DNA from: Streptomyces sp. NBC_00287
GTDB lineage: Bacteria; Actinomycetota; Actinomycetes; Streptomycetales; Streptomycetaceae
Length of the DNA: 64,000 nt
Reading direction: 5' to 3'
NCBI RefSeq assembly: GCF_036173105.1
Contig: NZ_CP108053.1
Location: forward strand, 4,774,001 to 4,838,000
Notes under the pieces: generated by a model
What the model was told of the DNA's origin: nothing
The model's database searches: none
What the model saw: only the letters and a program-made list of their open reading frames with translations
Shown: positions 42,868 to 52,893 of the stretch, in pieces
How positions within the stretch are numbered: the first letter of the stretch is position 1
Layout: every line of letters starts with the position of its first letter
Made by a program: the position numbers and the translations under genes

Positions 42868-43998
42868 GTGAAGATCCGGGTGGAACGCGACGTACTCGCG
42901 GAGGCCGTGGCCTGGGCGGCGCGTAGCCTCCCGGCCCGCCCGCCGGCGCCTGTCCTCGCCGGCCTGCTGCTGAAGGCCGAGGACGGCCAGCTGAGCCTGT
43001 CCGGCTTCGACTACGAGGTCTCCGCGCGCGTGTCGGTGGACGCCGAGGTCGAGGAGGAGGGCACGGTCCTCGTCTCCGGCCGGCTGCTCGCCGACATCTG
43101 CCGTGCGCTGCCGAACCGTCCGGTGGAGATTTCCACAGACGGTGTACGGGCGAGCGTGGTCTGCGGGTCCTCGCGATTCACACTCCACACCCTGCCTGTG
43201 GAGGAGTACCCGGCGCTGCCGCAGATGCCGACGGCGACTGGCACCGTTCCCGGTGAGGTCTTCGCCTCGGCCGCCGCGCAGGTCGCCATCGCCGCGGGCC
43301 GTGACGACACGCTGCCGGTGCTGACCGGTGTGCGCATCGAGATCGAGGGCGACCGGGTCACCCTGGCCTCCACCGACCGCTACCGCTTCGCGGTCCGTGA
43401 GTTCCTGTGGAAGCCGGAGAACCCGGACGCGTCCGCGGTCGCCCTGGTGCCCGCCAAGACGCTCCTGGACACCGCCAAGGCGCTCACGAGCGGCGACAGC
43501 GTGACGCTGGCGCTGTCCGGATCCGGTGCCGGTGAGGGTCTGATCGGTTTCGAGGGCGCCGGTCGTCGTACGACGACGCGTCTGCTGGAGGGCGATCTCC
43601 CGAAGTACCGCTCGCTGTTCCCGACGGAGTTCAACTCCATCGCCGTGATCGAGACCGCCCCCTTTGTGGAGGCCGTCAAGCGCGTGGCCCTGGTCGCCGA
43701 GCGCAACACTCCTGTGCGGCTGAGCTTCGAGCAGGGCGTGCTGATCCTGGAGGCCGGTTCCAGCGACGATGCACAGGCTGTGGAGCGGGTCGACGCCCAG
43801 CTGGAGGGCGACGACGTTTCGATCGCCTTCAACCCGACCTTCCTGCTGGACGGCCTGAGCGCCATCGACTCCCCGGTCGCCCAGCTGTCCTTCACGACGT
43901 CCACGAAGCCCGCGCTGCTCAGCGGCAAGCCGGCGCTGGACGCCGAGGCGGACGAGGCCTACAAGTACCTGATCATGCCGGTGCGTCTCAGCGGCTGA
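42868..43998 (+). CDS. dnaN: DNA polymerase III sliding clamp (beta subunit)
   Basis: 376 residues from a GTG at 42868 with AGGAGG before it; a longer frame to 42757 has no such site and would run into oriC. Three clamp domains: MKIRVERDVLAEAVAWAARSL, the middle EYPALPQMP part, and the end with the C-terminal ligand pocket closing in YKYLIMPVRLSG. It tethers the polymerase. First gene of the dnaN-gnd-recF-DUF721 run. Confidence 0.97.
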   Translation: MKIRVERDVLAEAVAWAARSLPARPPAPVLAGLLLKAEDGQLSLSGFDYEVSARVSVDAEVEEEGTVLVSGRLLADICRALPNRPVEISTDGVRASVVCGSSRFTLHTLPVEEYPALPQMPTATGTVPGEVFASAAAQVAIAAGRDDTLPVLTGVRIEIEGDRVTLASTDRYRFAVREFLWKPENPDASAVALVPAKTLLDTAKALTSGDSVTLALSGSGAGEGLIGFEGAGRRTTTRLLEGDLPKYRSLFPTEFNSIAVIETAPFVEAVKRVALVAERNTPVRLSFEQGVLILEAGSSDDAQAVERVDAQLEGDDVSIAFNPTFLLDGLSAIDSPVAQLSFTTSTKPALLSGKPALDAEADEAYKYLIMPVRLSG

Positions 43999-44129
43999 CC
44001 TGGGCCGAGGCCGACCGGGGGTGGGTCATATGAGCGCCTATGCCCACAGTTGTGCGTGAGCGTCCGGGTTTAGGCTCGGACGTGGGTACGAAGGTGCCAC
44101 TCACGCCACAGCAACCTAAGGAACAACTG

Positions 44130-45005
44130 ATGGAGCTCGGTCTCGTCGGCCTCGGCAAGATGGGCGGCAATATGCGCGAGCGGATCCGCCGCGCAGGCCA
44201 CACCGTCGTCGGATACGACCGCAACCCGGACCTCGCGGATGTCCACAGCCTGGAAGAGCTTGTGGGCAAGCTCAAGGGCCCGCGCGTGGTCTGGGTCATG
44301 GTCCCGGCGGGTGCCGCCACCCAGTCGACCGTCGACGAGCTCGCCGAGCTCCTGGAGCCCGGTGACGTCGTCGTGGACGGCGGGAACTCCCGCTGGACGG
44401 ACGACGAGAAGCACGCCGAGGAGCTGGCAGCCAAGGGCATCGGCTTCGTGGACTGCGGTGTCTCCGGCGGCGTCTGGGGCCTGGAGAACGGCTACGCGCT
44501 GATGTACGGCGGCGACGCGGAGAACGTCGCCAAGGTGCAGCCGGTCTTCGACGCGCTCAAGCCCGAGGGCGACTTCGGCTCGGTGCACGCCGGCAAGGTC
44601 GGCGCGGGGCACTTCGCGAAGATGGTCCACAACGGCATCGAGTACGCCATGATGCAGGCCTACGCCGAGGGCTGGGAGCTGCTGGAGAAGGTCGACTCCG
44701 TGACGGACGTCCGGGAGGTCTTCCGCTCCTGGCAGGAGGGCACGGTCATCCGTTCCTGGCTGCTGGACCTGGCCGTGAACGCCCTCGACGAGGACGAGCA
44801 CCTGGAGAAGCTGCGCGGTTATGCACAGGACTCCGGCGAGGGCCGCTGGACTGTGGAAGCCGCCATCGACAACGCCGTGCCGCTGCCCGCGATCACGGCC
44901 TCCCTGTTCGCGCGGTTCGCCTCGCGTCAGGAGGACTCTCCGCAGATGAAGATGATCGCGGCGCTGCGGAACCAGTTCGGCGGCCACGCGGTCGAGACGA
45001 AGTAA
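44130..45005 (+). CDS. gnd: 6-phosphogluconate dehydrogenase, short decarboxylating type
   Basis: 291 residues from the ATG at 44130 with AAGGA before it. NAD(P)-binding start MELGLVGLGKMGGNMRERIR, DGGNSRWTDD, and the catalytic VGAGHFAKMVHNGIEYAMMQ. The length fits the short GndA/YqeC class, often NAD-dependent, rather than the ~470-residue classic enzyme. It yields ribulose 5-phosphate. Its place between dnaN and recF is an actinobacterial feature. Confidence 0.93.
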   Translation: MELGLVGLGKMGGNMRERIRRAGHTVVGYDRNPDLADVHSLEELVGKLKGPRVVWVMVPAGAATQSTVDELAELLEPGDVVVDGGNSRWTDDEKHAEELAAKGIGFVDCGVSGGVWGLENGYALMYGGDAENVAKVQPVFDALKPEGDFGSVHAGKVGAGHFAKMVHNGIEYAMMQAYAEGWELLEKVDSVTDVREVFRSWQEGTVIRSWLLDLAVNALDEDEHLEKLRGYAQDSGEGRWTVEAAIDNAVPLPAITASLFARFASRQEDSPQMKMIAALRNQFGGHAVETK

Positions 45006-45044
45006 CCAGCGAGAACAAGCACCGGGGGAGGTCGGCGCACCACC

Positions 45045-46166
45045 ATGCACGTCACGCATCTGTCGCTCGCCGACTTCCGCTCGTACGCCCGGGTCGAAGT
45101 TCCGCTCGACCCGGGCGTCACCGCCTTCGTGGGCCCCAATGGTCAGGGCAAGACGAATCTCGTCGAGGCCGTCGGCTATCTCGCCACCCTCGGCAGCCAC
45201 CGAGTCGCCTCCGATGCCCCCCTGGTGCGCATGGGAGCGGACCGGGCGATCATCCGGGCGCAGATCAAGCAGGGCGAGCGGCAGCAGCTGGTCGAGCTCG
45301 AGCTGAACCCCGGCAAGTCGAACCGCGCCCGGATCAACAGGTCCTCGCAGGTCAGGCCGCGGGACATCCTTGGCATCGTGCGGACGGTGCTGTTCGCGCC
45401 GGAGGATCTGGCCCTCGTGAAGGGCGACCCCGGTGAGCGCCGCCGATTCCTGGACGAGCTGATCACCGCGCGCTCCCCGCGTATGGCGGGCGTGCGCTCC
45501 GACTACGACCGGGTTCTCAAGCAGCGCAACACCCTGCTGAAGTCGGCCGCGCTCGCGCGACGGCACGGCGGTCGTTCGATGGACCTGTCCACTCTCGACG
45601 TCTGGGACCAGCACCTCGCGCGCGCGGGCGCCGAACTGCTCGCCCAGCGCATGGACCTGATCGCCGCGATCCAGCCGCTGGCGGACAAGGCGTACGAGCA
45701 ACTGGCGCCCGGCGGCGGCCCGCTGGCGCTGGAGTACAAGCCCTCCGCGCCCGGTGAGGCACACACGCGTGAGGATCTGTACGGGCAGTTGATGGCCACG
45801 CTCGCGGACGCCCGCAAGCAGGAGATCGAGCGGGGCGTCACCCTCGTAGGACCGCATCGGGACGATCTGCAGCTCAAGCTGGGGCAGTTGCCCGCCAAGG
45901 GGTACGCCTCGCACGGCGAGTCCTGGTCCTATGCGCTGGCGCTGAGGCTTGCCTCGTACGACCTGTTGCGGGCCGAGGGCAATGAACCGGTGCTCGTGCT
46001 CGACGATGTCTTCGCCGAGTTGGACACGCGTCGCCGGGAGCGTCTTGCCGAGCTGGTCGCGCCCGGGGAGCAGGTGCTGGTGACGGCGGCGGTCGACGAC
46101 GATGTGCCGCACGTACTGACAGGGGCGCGGTACACGGTGTCCGAGGGGACGGTGGAGCGCGTATGA
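45045..46166 (+). CDS. recF: DNA replication and repair protein RecF
   Basis: 373 residues. SMC-like ATPase with Walker A GPNGQGKTNLVEAV at residues ~30-43, the signature SHGESWSYALALRLASYDLL and Walker B PVLVLDDVFAELD. It helps load RecA at gaps together with RecO and RecR. The stop overlaps the next start by four bases (ATGA). Confidence 0.97.
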   Translation: MHVTHLSLADFRSYARVEVPLDPGVTAFVGPNGQGKTNLVEAVGYLATLGSHRVASDAPLVRMGADRAIIRAQIKQGERQQLVELELNPGKSNRARINRSSQVRPRDILGIVRTVLFAPEDLALVKGDPGERRRFLDELITARSPRMAGVRSDYDRVLKQRNTLLKSAALARRHGGRSMDLSTLDVWDQHLARAGAELLAQRMDLIAAIQPLADKAYEQLAPGGGPLALEYKPSAPGEAHTREDLYGQLMATLADARKQEIERGVTLVGPHRDDLQLKLGQLPAKGYASHGESWSYALALRLASYDLLRAEGNEPVLVLDDVFAELDTRRRERLAELVAPGEQVLVTAAVDDDVPHVLTGARYTVSEGTVERV

Positions 46167-46693
46167 CTGCCGAGGAACCCAAGAAGGCCCCCGAGCCGTC
46201 CGGTGTCGACCTCGCGCGCGTGGCGTTGCGCGCGGCGAAGGAACAGGCACGCGCGCGGGGGGACGCGGCGCAGCAGAAGAAGCAGGCCCGGCGCGGCGGC
46301 GGTCTGCGCTCCGGCGCGCACTCCGACGGCCGCGACCCGATGGCGCTGGGCGCCGCCATCAACCGGCTGATCACCGAGCGCGGCTGGGAGACGCCGGCCG
46401 CGGTGGGCGGCGTGATGGGCCGCTGGCCGCAGATCGTGGGGCCGGATCTGGCGAACCACTGTGTGCCGCAGACCTACGACGAGGACGAGCGGGTGCTGGT
46501 CGTGCAGTGCGATTCCACGGCCTGGGCCACTCAGCTGCGCCATCTCGCGCCCACGCTGGTCGCCCGTCTCAACGAGGACCTGGGGCACGGCACCGTGCGG
46601 ATGATCAAGGTGCTCAACCCCGGCGGCCCCGCCCGTCGCTACGGCCCCCTGCGGGCCCCGGGGAGCACCGGACCCGGCGACACCTACGGGTGA
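46163..46693 (+). CDS. DUF721 protein (DciA-like)
   Basis: 176 residues, coupled to recF by an ATGA overlap. A charged N-terminal region precedes the DUF721 domain (AINRLITERGWETPAAVGGVMGRWPQIVGPDLANHCVPQTYDEDERVLVVQCDSTAWATQL) which is related to DciA, the loader of DnaB in bacteria lacking DnaC. Since DnaB is encoded here and no DnaC was found, a helicase-loading role is likely but inferred. Confidence 0.88.
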   Translation: MTAEEPKKAPEPSGVDLARVALRAAKEQARARGDAAQQKKQARRGGGLRSGAHSDGRDPMALGAAINRLITERGWETPAAVGGVMGRWPQIVGPDLANHCVPQTYDEDERVLVVQCDSTAWATQLRHLAPTLVARLNEDLGHGTVRMIKVLNPGGPARRYGPLRAPGSTGPGDTYG

Positions 46694-47093
46694 CGTACGT
46701 CACGTATCAGTGGGTCGGCGTCGGCCGCGTCGTACATCTGCACGCGGTTGCGGATCCCCTTGCGCGGTCGACCTGACTCCCAAGTAGCAAAGGGTTGACA
46801 CTCCGAAGCGCTGAGTGCCTCTGTGAGCCTCTTGGAGCCCCGCTCCGCATATGGGGAGTCGGGAGACGCCGGTTCAGGGCGGCACATGCGGACTCAGGTA
46901 CCGGCAAACCCCCATCACTGTCGGCGCTACCGGTAGACTGGAAGCTAATCCCGCCCCATCCGTGGGGACCGTCGGGACACGCTGAGCAACGCTGATCAAG
47001 GCTTACCAACGCAACATGCCGCAGCCGCTCCGGCAACCCTCCCCCAGAGGGGGTCTCAGAGCCTGGCTTGTGCTGTGCCAGAAAGGGCGCTTC
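46694..47093. promoter_or_regulatory. gyrB upstream region
   Basis: No gene is convincing in these 400 bases. A TTGACA lies at 46795-46800 and a TAGACT -10-like hexamer at 46934-46939, but neither has a good partner at the right spacing. The length suits a supercoiling-responsive gyrB promoter with a leader. Confidence 0.4.
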
Positions 47094-49133
47094 GTGGCCG
47101 ATTCCGGCAACCCCAACGAGAACATCCCGTCCACCGACGCCGCTGCGAACGGCGAGGTCACCGCCTCGTACGACGCAAGCGCCATCACCGTCCTCGAGGG
47201 TTTGGACGCGGTCCGCAAGCGACCCGGTATGTACATCGGCTCGACCGGCGAGCGCGGACTGCACCACCTCGTGTACGAGGTGGTCGACAACTCCGTCGAC
47301 GAGGCACTGGCCGGCCACGCGGACACCATCGAGGTGACGATCCTCGCCGACGGCGGCGTGCGTGTCGTCGACAACGGCCGTGGCATCCCGGTGGGCATCG
47401 TCCCCTCCGAGGGCAAGCCGGCCCTTGAGGTCGTGCTGACCGTGCTGCACGCGGGCGGCAAGTTCGGCGGGGGCGGCTACGCGGTCTCCGGTGGTCTGCA
47501 CGGCGTGGGCGTCTCCGTGGTGAACGCGCTGTCGTCGAAGGTCGCCGTCGAGGTCCGCACCGACGGCCACCGCTGGACGCAGGACTACAAGATGGGCGTC
47601 CCCACGGCACCGCTCGCCCAGCACGAAGCCACCGCGGAGACCGGCACCTCGGTCACCTTCTGGGCCGACAGCGACATCTTCGAGACCACGGACTACTCCT
47701 TCGAGACGCTCTCGCGGCGCTTCCAGGAGATGGCGTTCCTCAACAAGGGTTTGACGATCAAACTCACTGATGAGCGCGATTCGGCGAAGGCCACCTCCGG
47801 GGCGGACGAGGCCGGTGCGGACGAGACCGCCGAGGTCAAGACGGTCACGTACCACTACGAAGGCGGCATCGTCGACTTCGTGAAGTACCTCAACTCCCGC
47901 AAGGGGGACGTGGTGCACCCGTCGGTGATCGACCTCGAGGCCGAGGACAAGGACAAGGCCCTCTCCCTCGAAATCGCCATGCAGTGGAACAGCGGCTACA
48001 GCGAGGGCGTGTACTCCTTCGCCAACATCATCCACACGCATGAGGGCGGTACCCACGAAGAGGGCTTCCGTGCGGCGCTGACGAACCTGATCAACAAGTA
48101 CGCGCGCGACAAGAAGCTGCTTCGCGAGAAGGACGACAACCTCACGGGCGACGACATCCGCGAGGGTCTCACCGCGATCATCTCGGTGAAGCTGAGCGAG
48201 CCGCAGTTCGAGGGCCAGACCAAGACCAAGCTGGGCAACACGGAGGCCAAGACCTTCGTCCAGAAGGCGGTCTACGAGCACCTCAACGACTGGCTGGACC
48301 GCAACCCGGTGGAGGCCGCGGACATCATTCGCAAGGGCATCCAGGCGGCCACCGCGCGCGTGGCGGCCCGCAAGGCGCGCGATCTGACCCGTCGTAAGGG
48401 CCTGCTGGAGTCGGCTTCGCTGCCGGGCAAGCTCTCCGACTGCCAGTCGAACGACCCCACCAAGTGCGAGATCTTCATCGTCGAGGGTGACTCCGCCGGC
48501 GGCTCGGCCAAGTCCGGCCGCAACCCGCAGTACCAGGCGATCCTCCCGATCCGAGGAAAGATCCTCAACGTCGAGAAGGCGCGGATCGACAAGATCCTGC
48601 AGAACCAGGAGATCCAGGCGCTGATCTCGGCCTTCGGTACCGGAGTCCACGAGGACTTCGACATCGAGAAGCTGCGCTACCACAAGATCATCCTGATGGC
48701 GGACGCCGACGTCGACGGCCAGCACATCAACACCCTGCTGCTGACCTTCCTGTTCCGCTTCATGCGGCCGCTGGTCGAGGCCGGGCACGTGTTCCTCTCG
48801 CGTCCCCCGCTGTACAAGCTCAAGTGGGGCCGGGACGACGTCGAGTACGCGTACTCGGACCGCGAGCGCGACGCGCTGATCGAGATGGGCCGGCAGCGCG
48901 GAAAGCGCGTCCGGGAGGACTCGATCCAGCGCTTCAAGGGTCTCGGCGAGATGAACGCCGAGGAGCTGCGCATCACCACGATGGACCAGGAGCACCGCGT
49001 CCTCGGCCAGGTCACCCTCGACGACGCCGCCCAGGCCGACGACCTGTTCTCGGTCCTGATGGGCGAGGACGTCGAGGCCCGCCGCCAGTTCATCCAGCGC
49101 AACGCCAAGGACGTCCGCTTCCTCGACATCTGA
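47094..49133 (+). CDS. gyrB: DNA gyrase subunit B
   Basis: 679 residues from a GTG at 47094 (VADSGNPNEN) with GAAAGGG before it. GHKL ATPase domain with EVVDNSVDEALAGHADTIEV, DNGRGIPVG and GGGGYAVSGGLHGVGVSVVNALS, transducer domain, and TOPRIM (IVEGDSAGGSAKSGRNPQYQAILPIRGKILNVEKA, DADVDGQH). It pairs with GyrA to supercoil DNA. gyrA follows by 42 bases. No resistance-type change was recognised. Confidence 0.98.
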   Translation: MADSGNPNENIPSTDAAANGEVTASYDASAITVLEGLDAVRKRPGMYIGSTGERGLHHLVYEVVDNSVDEALAGHADTIEVTILADGGVRVVDNGRGIPVGIVPSEGKPALEVVLTVLHAGGKFGGGGYAVSGGLHGVGVSVVNALSSKVAVEVRTDGHRWTQDYKMGVPTAPLAQHEATAETGTSVTFWADSDIFETTDYSFETLSRRFQEMAFLNKGLTIKLTDERDSAKATSGADEAGADETAEVKTVTYHYEGGIVDFVKYLNSRKGDVVHPSVIDLEAEDKDKALSLEIAMQWNSGYSEGVYSFANIIHTHEGGTHEEGFRAALTNLINKYARDKKLLREKDDNLTGDDIREGLTAIISVKLSEPQFEGQTKTKLGNTEAKTFVQKAVYEHLNDWLDRNPVEAADIIRKGIQAATARVAARKARDLTRRKGLLESASLPGKLSDCQSNDPTKCEIFIVEGDSAGGSAKSGRNPQYQAILPIRGKILNVEKARIDKILQNQEIQALISAFGTGVHEDFDIEKLRYHKIILMADADVDGQHINTLLLTFLFRFMRPLVEAGHVFLSRPPLYKLKWGRDDVEYAYSDRERDALIEMGRQRGKRVREDSIQRFKGLGEMNAEELRITTMDQEHRVLGQVTLDDAAQADDLFSVLMGEDVEARRQFIQRNAKDVRFLDI

Positions 49134-49175
49134 GTCGGTCTCAGCTGACCGCACCAGGAAGGATCTTCACCAGCA

Positions 49176-51767
49176 ATGGCCGACGAAAGCACCCCTGTCA
49201 CCCCTGAAGAGGGCGGCGTCATCGCCCAGCGTGTCGAGCCCGTCGGGCTCGAAACGGAGATGCAGCGCTCGTACCTCGACTATGCGATGTCCGTCATCGT
49301 CTCGCGTGCGCTGCCGGACGTCCGGGACGGCCTCAAGCCCGTCCACCGCCGTGTGCTGTACGCCATGTACGACGGCGGCTACCGCCCCGAGCGCGGCTTC
49401 TACAAGTGCGCCCGTGTCGTCGGCGACGTCATGGGCAACTACCACCCGCACGGCGACTCCTCGATCTACGACGCCTTGGTGCGCCTCGCGCAGTCGTGGT
49501 CGATGCGGATGCCGCTGGTGGACTCCAACGGCAACTTCGGCTCTCCGGGCAACGACCCGGCGGCGGCCATGCGCTACACCGAGTGCAAGATGGCGCCGCT
49601 GTCGATGGAGATGGTCCGTGACATCGACGAGGAGACCGTCGACTTCACGGACAACTACGACGGCCGCTCCCAGGAGCCGACCGTCCTGCCGGCCCGCTTC
49701 CCGAACCTGCTGATCAACGGCTCGGCCGGTATCGCGGTCGGTATGGCGACCAACATTCCGCCGCACAACCTGCGCGAGGTCGCGGCCGGTGCCCAGTGGT
49801 ACCTGGAGAACCCGGAGGCCTCGCACGAGGAGCTCCTGGACGCGCTGATCGAGCGCGTCAAGGGTCCGGACTTCCCGACCGGCGCGCTCGTCGTGGGCCG
49901 CAAGGGCATCGAGGAGGCGTACCGCACGGGCCGCGGCTCGATCACCATGCGCGCGGTCGTCGAGGTCGAGGAGATCCAGAACCGCCAGTGCCTGGTGGTC
50001 ACGGAGCTGCCGTACCAGACCAACCCCGACAACCTCGCGCAGAAGATCGCCGACCTGGTGAAGGACGGCAAGGTCGGCGGTATCGCGGACGTCCGGGACG
50101 AGTCCAGCTCGCGCACCGGTCAGCGTCTGGTCATCGTGCTGAAGAGGGACGCGGTCGCCAAGGTCGTACTGAACAACCTCTACAAGCACACCGACCTGCA
50201 GACGAATTTCGGCGCCAACATGCTGGCGCTGGTCGACGGCGTCCCGCGCACGCTGTCGCTCGACGCGTTCATCCGCCACTGGGTGACGCACCAGATCGAG
50301 GTCATCGTCCGCCGTACGAAGTTCCGGCTGCGCAAGGCCGAGGAGCGGGCGCACATCCTGCGCGGTCTGCTGAAGGCCCTGGACGCCATCGACGAGGTCA
50401 TCGCGCTGATCCGGCGCAGCGACACCGTCGACATCGCGCGCACGGGCCTGATGGAGCTCCTGGAGATCGACGAGATCCAGGCCAACGCCATCCTCGAGAT
50501 GCAGCTGCGCCGACTGGCCGCCCTGGAGCGCCAGAAGATCATCCAGGAGCACGACGAACTCCAGGCGAAGATCGCCGAGTACACCGAGATCCTGGCCTCG
50601 CCGGTCCGCCAGCGCGGCATCGTCAGCGCGGAACTCGCCGCGATCGTCGAGAAGTACGGCGACGACCGCAAGACCATGCTGGTGCCCTACGACGGTGACA
50701 TGTCCATCGAGGACCTGATCGCCGAGGAGGACATCGTCGTCACGGTCACGCGCGGCGGTTACGTCAAGCGGACCAAGACCGTCGACTACCGGGCGCAGAA
50801 GCGCGGCGGCAAGGGCGTACGCGGCACGAAGCTCAAGGAAGACGACATCGTCGACCACTTCTTCGTGTCCACGACCCACCACTGGCTGCTGTTCTTCACC
50901 AACAAGGGTCGCGTCTACCGCGCGAAGGCCTACGAGCTCCCCGACGCCGGCCGGGACGCGCGCGGCCAGCACGTGGCGAACCTGCTCGCCTTCCAGCCGG
51001 ACGAGGCGATCGCCGAGATCCTCGCCATCCGTGACTACGAGGCGGCGCCGTACCTGGTGCTCGCCACGAAGGGCGGTCTGGTGAAGAAGACCTCTCTGAA
51101 GGATTACGATTCGCCGCGCTCCGGAGGCGTCATCGCCATCAACCTGCGGGAGCGGGAGGACGGTTCCGACGACGAACTGATCGGAGCTGAGCTCGTTTCG
51201 TCCGAGGACGATCTGCTGCTGATCAGCAAGAAGGCGCAGTCGATCAGGTTCACGGCAACGGACGACGCGCTGCGGCCCATGGGCCGTGCCACCTCGGGTG
51301 TGAAGGGCATGAGTTTCCGCGAGGGGGACCAGCTGCTCTCGATGAATGTTGTTCGACCCGGTACGTTCGTGTTCACTGCAACCGACGGTGGGTACGCGAA
51401 GCGGACTCCCGTCGACGAGTACCGCGTCCAGGGCCGCGGCGGCCTCGGTATCAAGGCCGCCAAGATCGTTGAGGACCGTGGATCGCTCGTCGGCGCGCTG
51501 GTGGTCGAGGAGACCGACGAGATCCTCGCCATCACGCTCGGCGGCGGTGTGATTCGTACGCGAGTCAACGAGGTCAGGGAGACGGGCCGTGACACCATGG
51601 GCGTTCAACTGATCAATCTGGGCAAGCGCGATGCCGTGGTCGGCATCGCACGTAACGCCGAGGCGGGGCGCGAGGCGGAGGAAGTCGAGGGCGACCTCGA
51701 CTCCGACTCCGCGGAGGGCGCCGACGTCACCGGCACGGACGAGGGTGAGGCGCCCTCGGCCGAGTAG
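49176..51767 (+). CDS. gyrA: DNA gyrase subunit A
   Basis: 863 residues. The breakage-reunion domain contains the region GDVMGNYHPHGDSSIYDALVRLAQ, in which the quinolone-site Ser and Asp appear in the wild-type state, and the catalytic Tyr134 in AAMRYTECKM. The GyrA box QKRGGKGV and six-bladed C-terminal wrapping domain follow, ending in an acidic tail. Operon with gyrB. Confidence 0.98.
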   Translation: MADESTPVTPEEGGVIAQRVEPVGLETEMQRSYLDYAMSVIVSRALPDVRDGLKPVHRRVLYAMYDGGYRPERGFYKCARVVGDVMGNYHPHGDSSIYDALVRLAQSWSMRMPLVDSNGNFGSPGNDPAAAMRYTECKMAPLSMEMVRDIDEETVDFTDNYDGRSQEPTVLPARFPNLLINGSAGIAVGMATNIPPHNLREVAAGAQWYLENPEASHEELLDALIERVKGPDFPTGALVVGRKGIEEAYRTGRGSITMRAVVEVEEIQNRQCLVVTELPYQTNPDNLAQKIADLVKDGKVGGIADVRDESSSRTGQRLVIVLKRDAVAKVVLNNLYKHTDLQTNFGANMLALVDGVPRTLSLDAFIRHWVTHQIEVIVRRTKFRLRKAEERAHILRGLLKALDAIDEVIALIRRSDTVDIARTGLMELLEIDEIQANAILEMQLRRLAALERQKIIQEHDELQAKIAEYTEILASPVRQRGIVSAELAAIVEKYGDDRKTMLVPYDGDMSIEDLIAEEDIVVTVTRGGYVKRTKTVDYRAQKRGGKGVRGTKLKEDDIVDHFFVSTTHHWLLFFTNKGRVYRAKAYELPDAGRDARGQHVANLLAFQPDEAIAEILAIRDYEAAPYLVLATKGGLVKKTSLKDYDSPRSGGVIAINLREREDGSDDELIGAELVSSEDDLLLISKKAQSIRFTATDDALRPMGRATSGVKGMSFREGDQLLSMNVVRPGTFVFTATDGGYAKRTPVDEYRVQGRGGLGIKAAKIVEDRGSLVGALVVEETDEILAITLGGGVIRTRVNEVRETGRDTMGVQLINLGKRDAVVGIARNAEAGREAEEVEGDLDSDSAEGADVTGTDEGEAPSAE

Positions 51768-51784
51768 CACGAGGAGTGAGTCAC

Positions 51785-52510
51785 GTGAGCGGAGCCACGG
51801 GCGCCGGATCGGCCGGTACCTCTACGGGTACGGACACGGACGGCGGCGGCCGTGGCTCCGCCGCGCAGACCACCGACTCACCCTCGCCCGACTCTCATGG
51901 ATCCCAGGGGGGAACTGTGACGGACACCCGAGGCCCGCAGGCCCAGCAGTACGCGGGCGGCCAGGCCCCGGCGGCCCAGCAGCAGCCGGCGCAGCCCGCG
52001 CCGTCGGCGTCGCCGCTGCCCGGCGAGCGACAGCCGCAGCCCTCCTCCGGGCCCTACCACCCGCCGCAGGCCTACCCGGCGGCGGCCACCGCGGCGAGCG
52101 CGGTCCGCAGGCCGCGCACGGGAGCCCGGACGATGCCGCGCACCCGCAAGGCCCGCCTGCGCGTGGCCAAGGCGGACCCGTGGTCGGTGATGAAGGTCAG
52201 CTTCCTGCTCTCCATCGCGCTCGGTATCTGCACCATCGTCGCGTCGGCGGTGCTGTGGATGGTCATGGACGCCATGGGTGTCTTCTCGACGGTCGGCGGC
52301 ACGATCTCCGAGGCGACGGGATCGAACGAGTCGAACGGCTTTGACCTGCAGTCCTTCCTGTCGCTGCCGAACGTCCTGATGTTCACGTCGATCATCGCGG
52401 TCATCGACGTCGTCCTCGCGACGGCCCTCGCCACCCTCGGCGCGTTCATCTACAACCTCTCCGCCGGCTTCGTGGGCGGCGTGGAGCTGACGCTGGCCGA
52501 GGACGAGTGA
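51785..52510 (+). CDS. DUF3566 membrane protein
   Basis: 241 residues from the second of two GTGs, chosen because GAGGAG lies eight bases before it. A ~115-residue disordered Gly/Ser/Pro/Gln region comes before the DUF3566 domain, which has two membrane spans (VSFLLSIALGICTIVASAVLWMVM and VLMFTSIIAVIDVVLATALATLGAFIYNL). The family follows gyrA across actinobacteria and is absent elsewhere; its function is not established. Confidence 0.9.
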   Translation: MSGATGAGSAGTSTGTDTDGGGRGSAAQTTDSPSPDSHGSQGGTVTDTRGPQAQQYAGGQAPAAQQQPAQPAPSASPLPGERQPQPSSGPYHPPQAYPAAATAASAVRRPRTGARTMPRTRKARLRVAKADPWSVMKVSFLLSIALGICTIVASAVLWMVMDAMGVFSTVGGTISEATGSNESNGFDLQSFLSLPNVLMFTSIIAVIDVVLATALATLGAFIYNLSAGFVGGVELTLAEDE

Positions 52511-52622
52511 ACGCCGTTTCAAACCTCTCCTGACGCCTCCCCGACAACCGATTTTGGGACTGCGCACGTCGTGCGCTAATCTTCAGGAGTCAGCGCGCGG
52601 GACACACACCGCAGAGCGCGGC

Positions 52623-52696
52623 GGGGCTATAGCTCAGTTGGTTAGAGCGCATCCCTGATAAGGATGAGGCCACAGGTTCAAATCCTGTTAGCCCCA
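52623..52696 (+). tRNA. tRNA-Ile (anticodon GAT)
   Basis: A full cloverleaf: acceptor GGGGCTA / TAGCCCC with discriminator A, D arm GCTC...GAGC, anticodon arm CATCC-CTGATAA-GGATG giving GAT at 52657-52659, and T arm ACAGG-TTCAAAT-CCTGT. No CCA is encoded. It lies downstream of DUF3566, as commonly in actinobacteria. No tRNA-Ala follows in this window. Confidence 0.97.
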
Positions 52697-52703
52697 CAGC
52701 ATG

Positions 52704-52735
52704 AAGACCCCCGGTCCAGCAGGACCGGGGGTCTT
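52704..52735 (+). terminator. tRNA-Ile terminator
   Basis: Perfect 14-base arms (52704-52717 and 52722-52735) beginning AAGACCCCC with a four-base loop, followed by T. Confidence 0.9.
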
Positions 52736-52768
52736 TGGCATTCACGAACGGCGCGGCGCATGAAAAGA

Positions 52769-52806
52769 CCCGATCGCTGGCGACGGGGGATGCACCAGCG
52801 ATCGGG
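52769..52806 (-). terminator. terminator of the STAND/WD40 gene
   Basis: Perfect 12-base arms CCCGATCGCTGG (52769-52780) and CCAGCGATCGGG (52795-52806) with a 14-base loop. On the minus strand it is followed by TCTTTTC, which fits the leftward gene ending at 52894. Confidence 0.8.
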
Positions 52807-52893
52807 CTGTGCCCCACAGTAACAAGGCTGGTTGAACGGCGGGAGGCGGCCGTTCCCTGACGGGTGGGGGTTGTGAGCGGGATCACGTTCCCG

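Noticed and set aside
46795..46995. 66-codon frame in the gyrB upstream region
   Set aside because: No ribosome binding site and no family; the region is better explained as promoter and leader.
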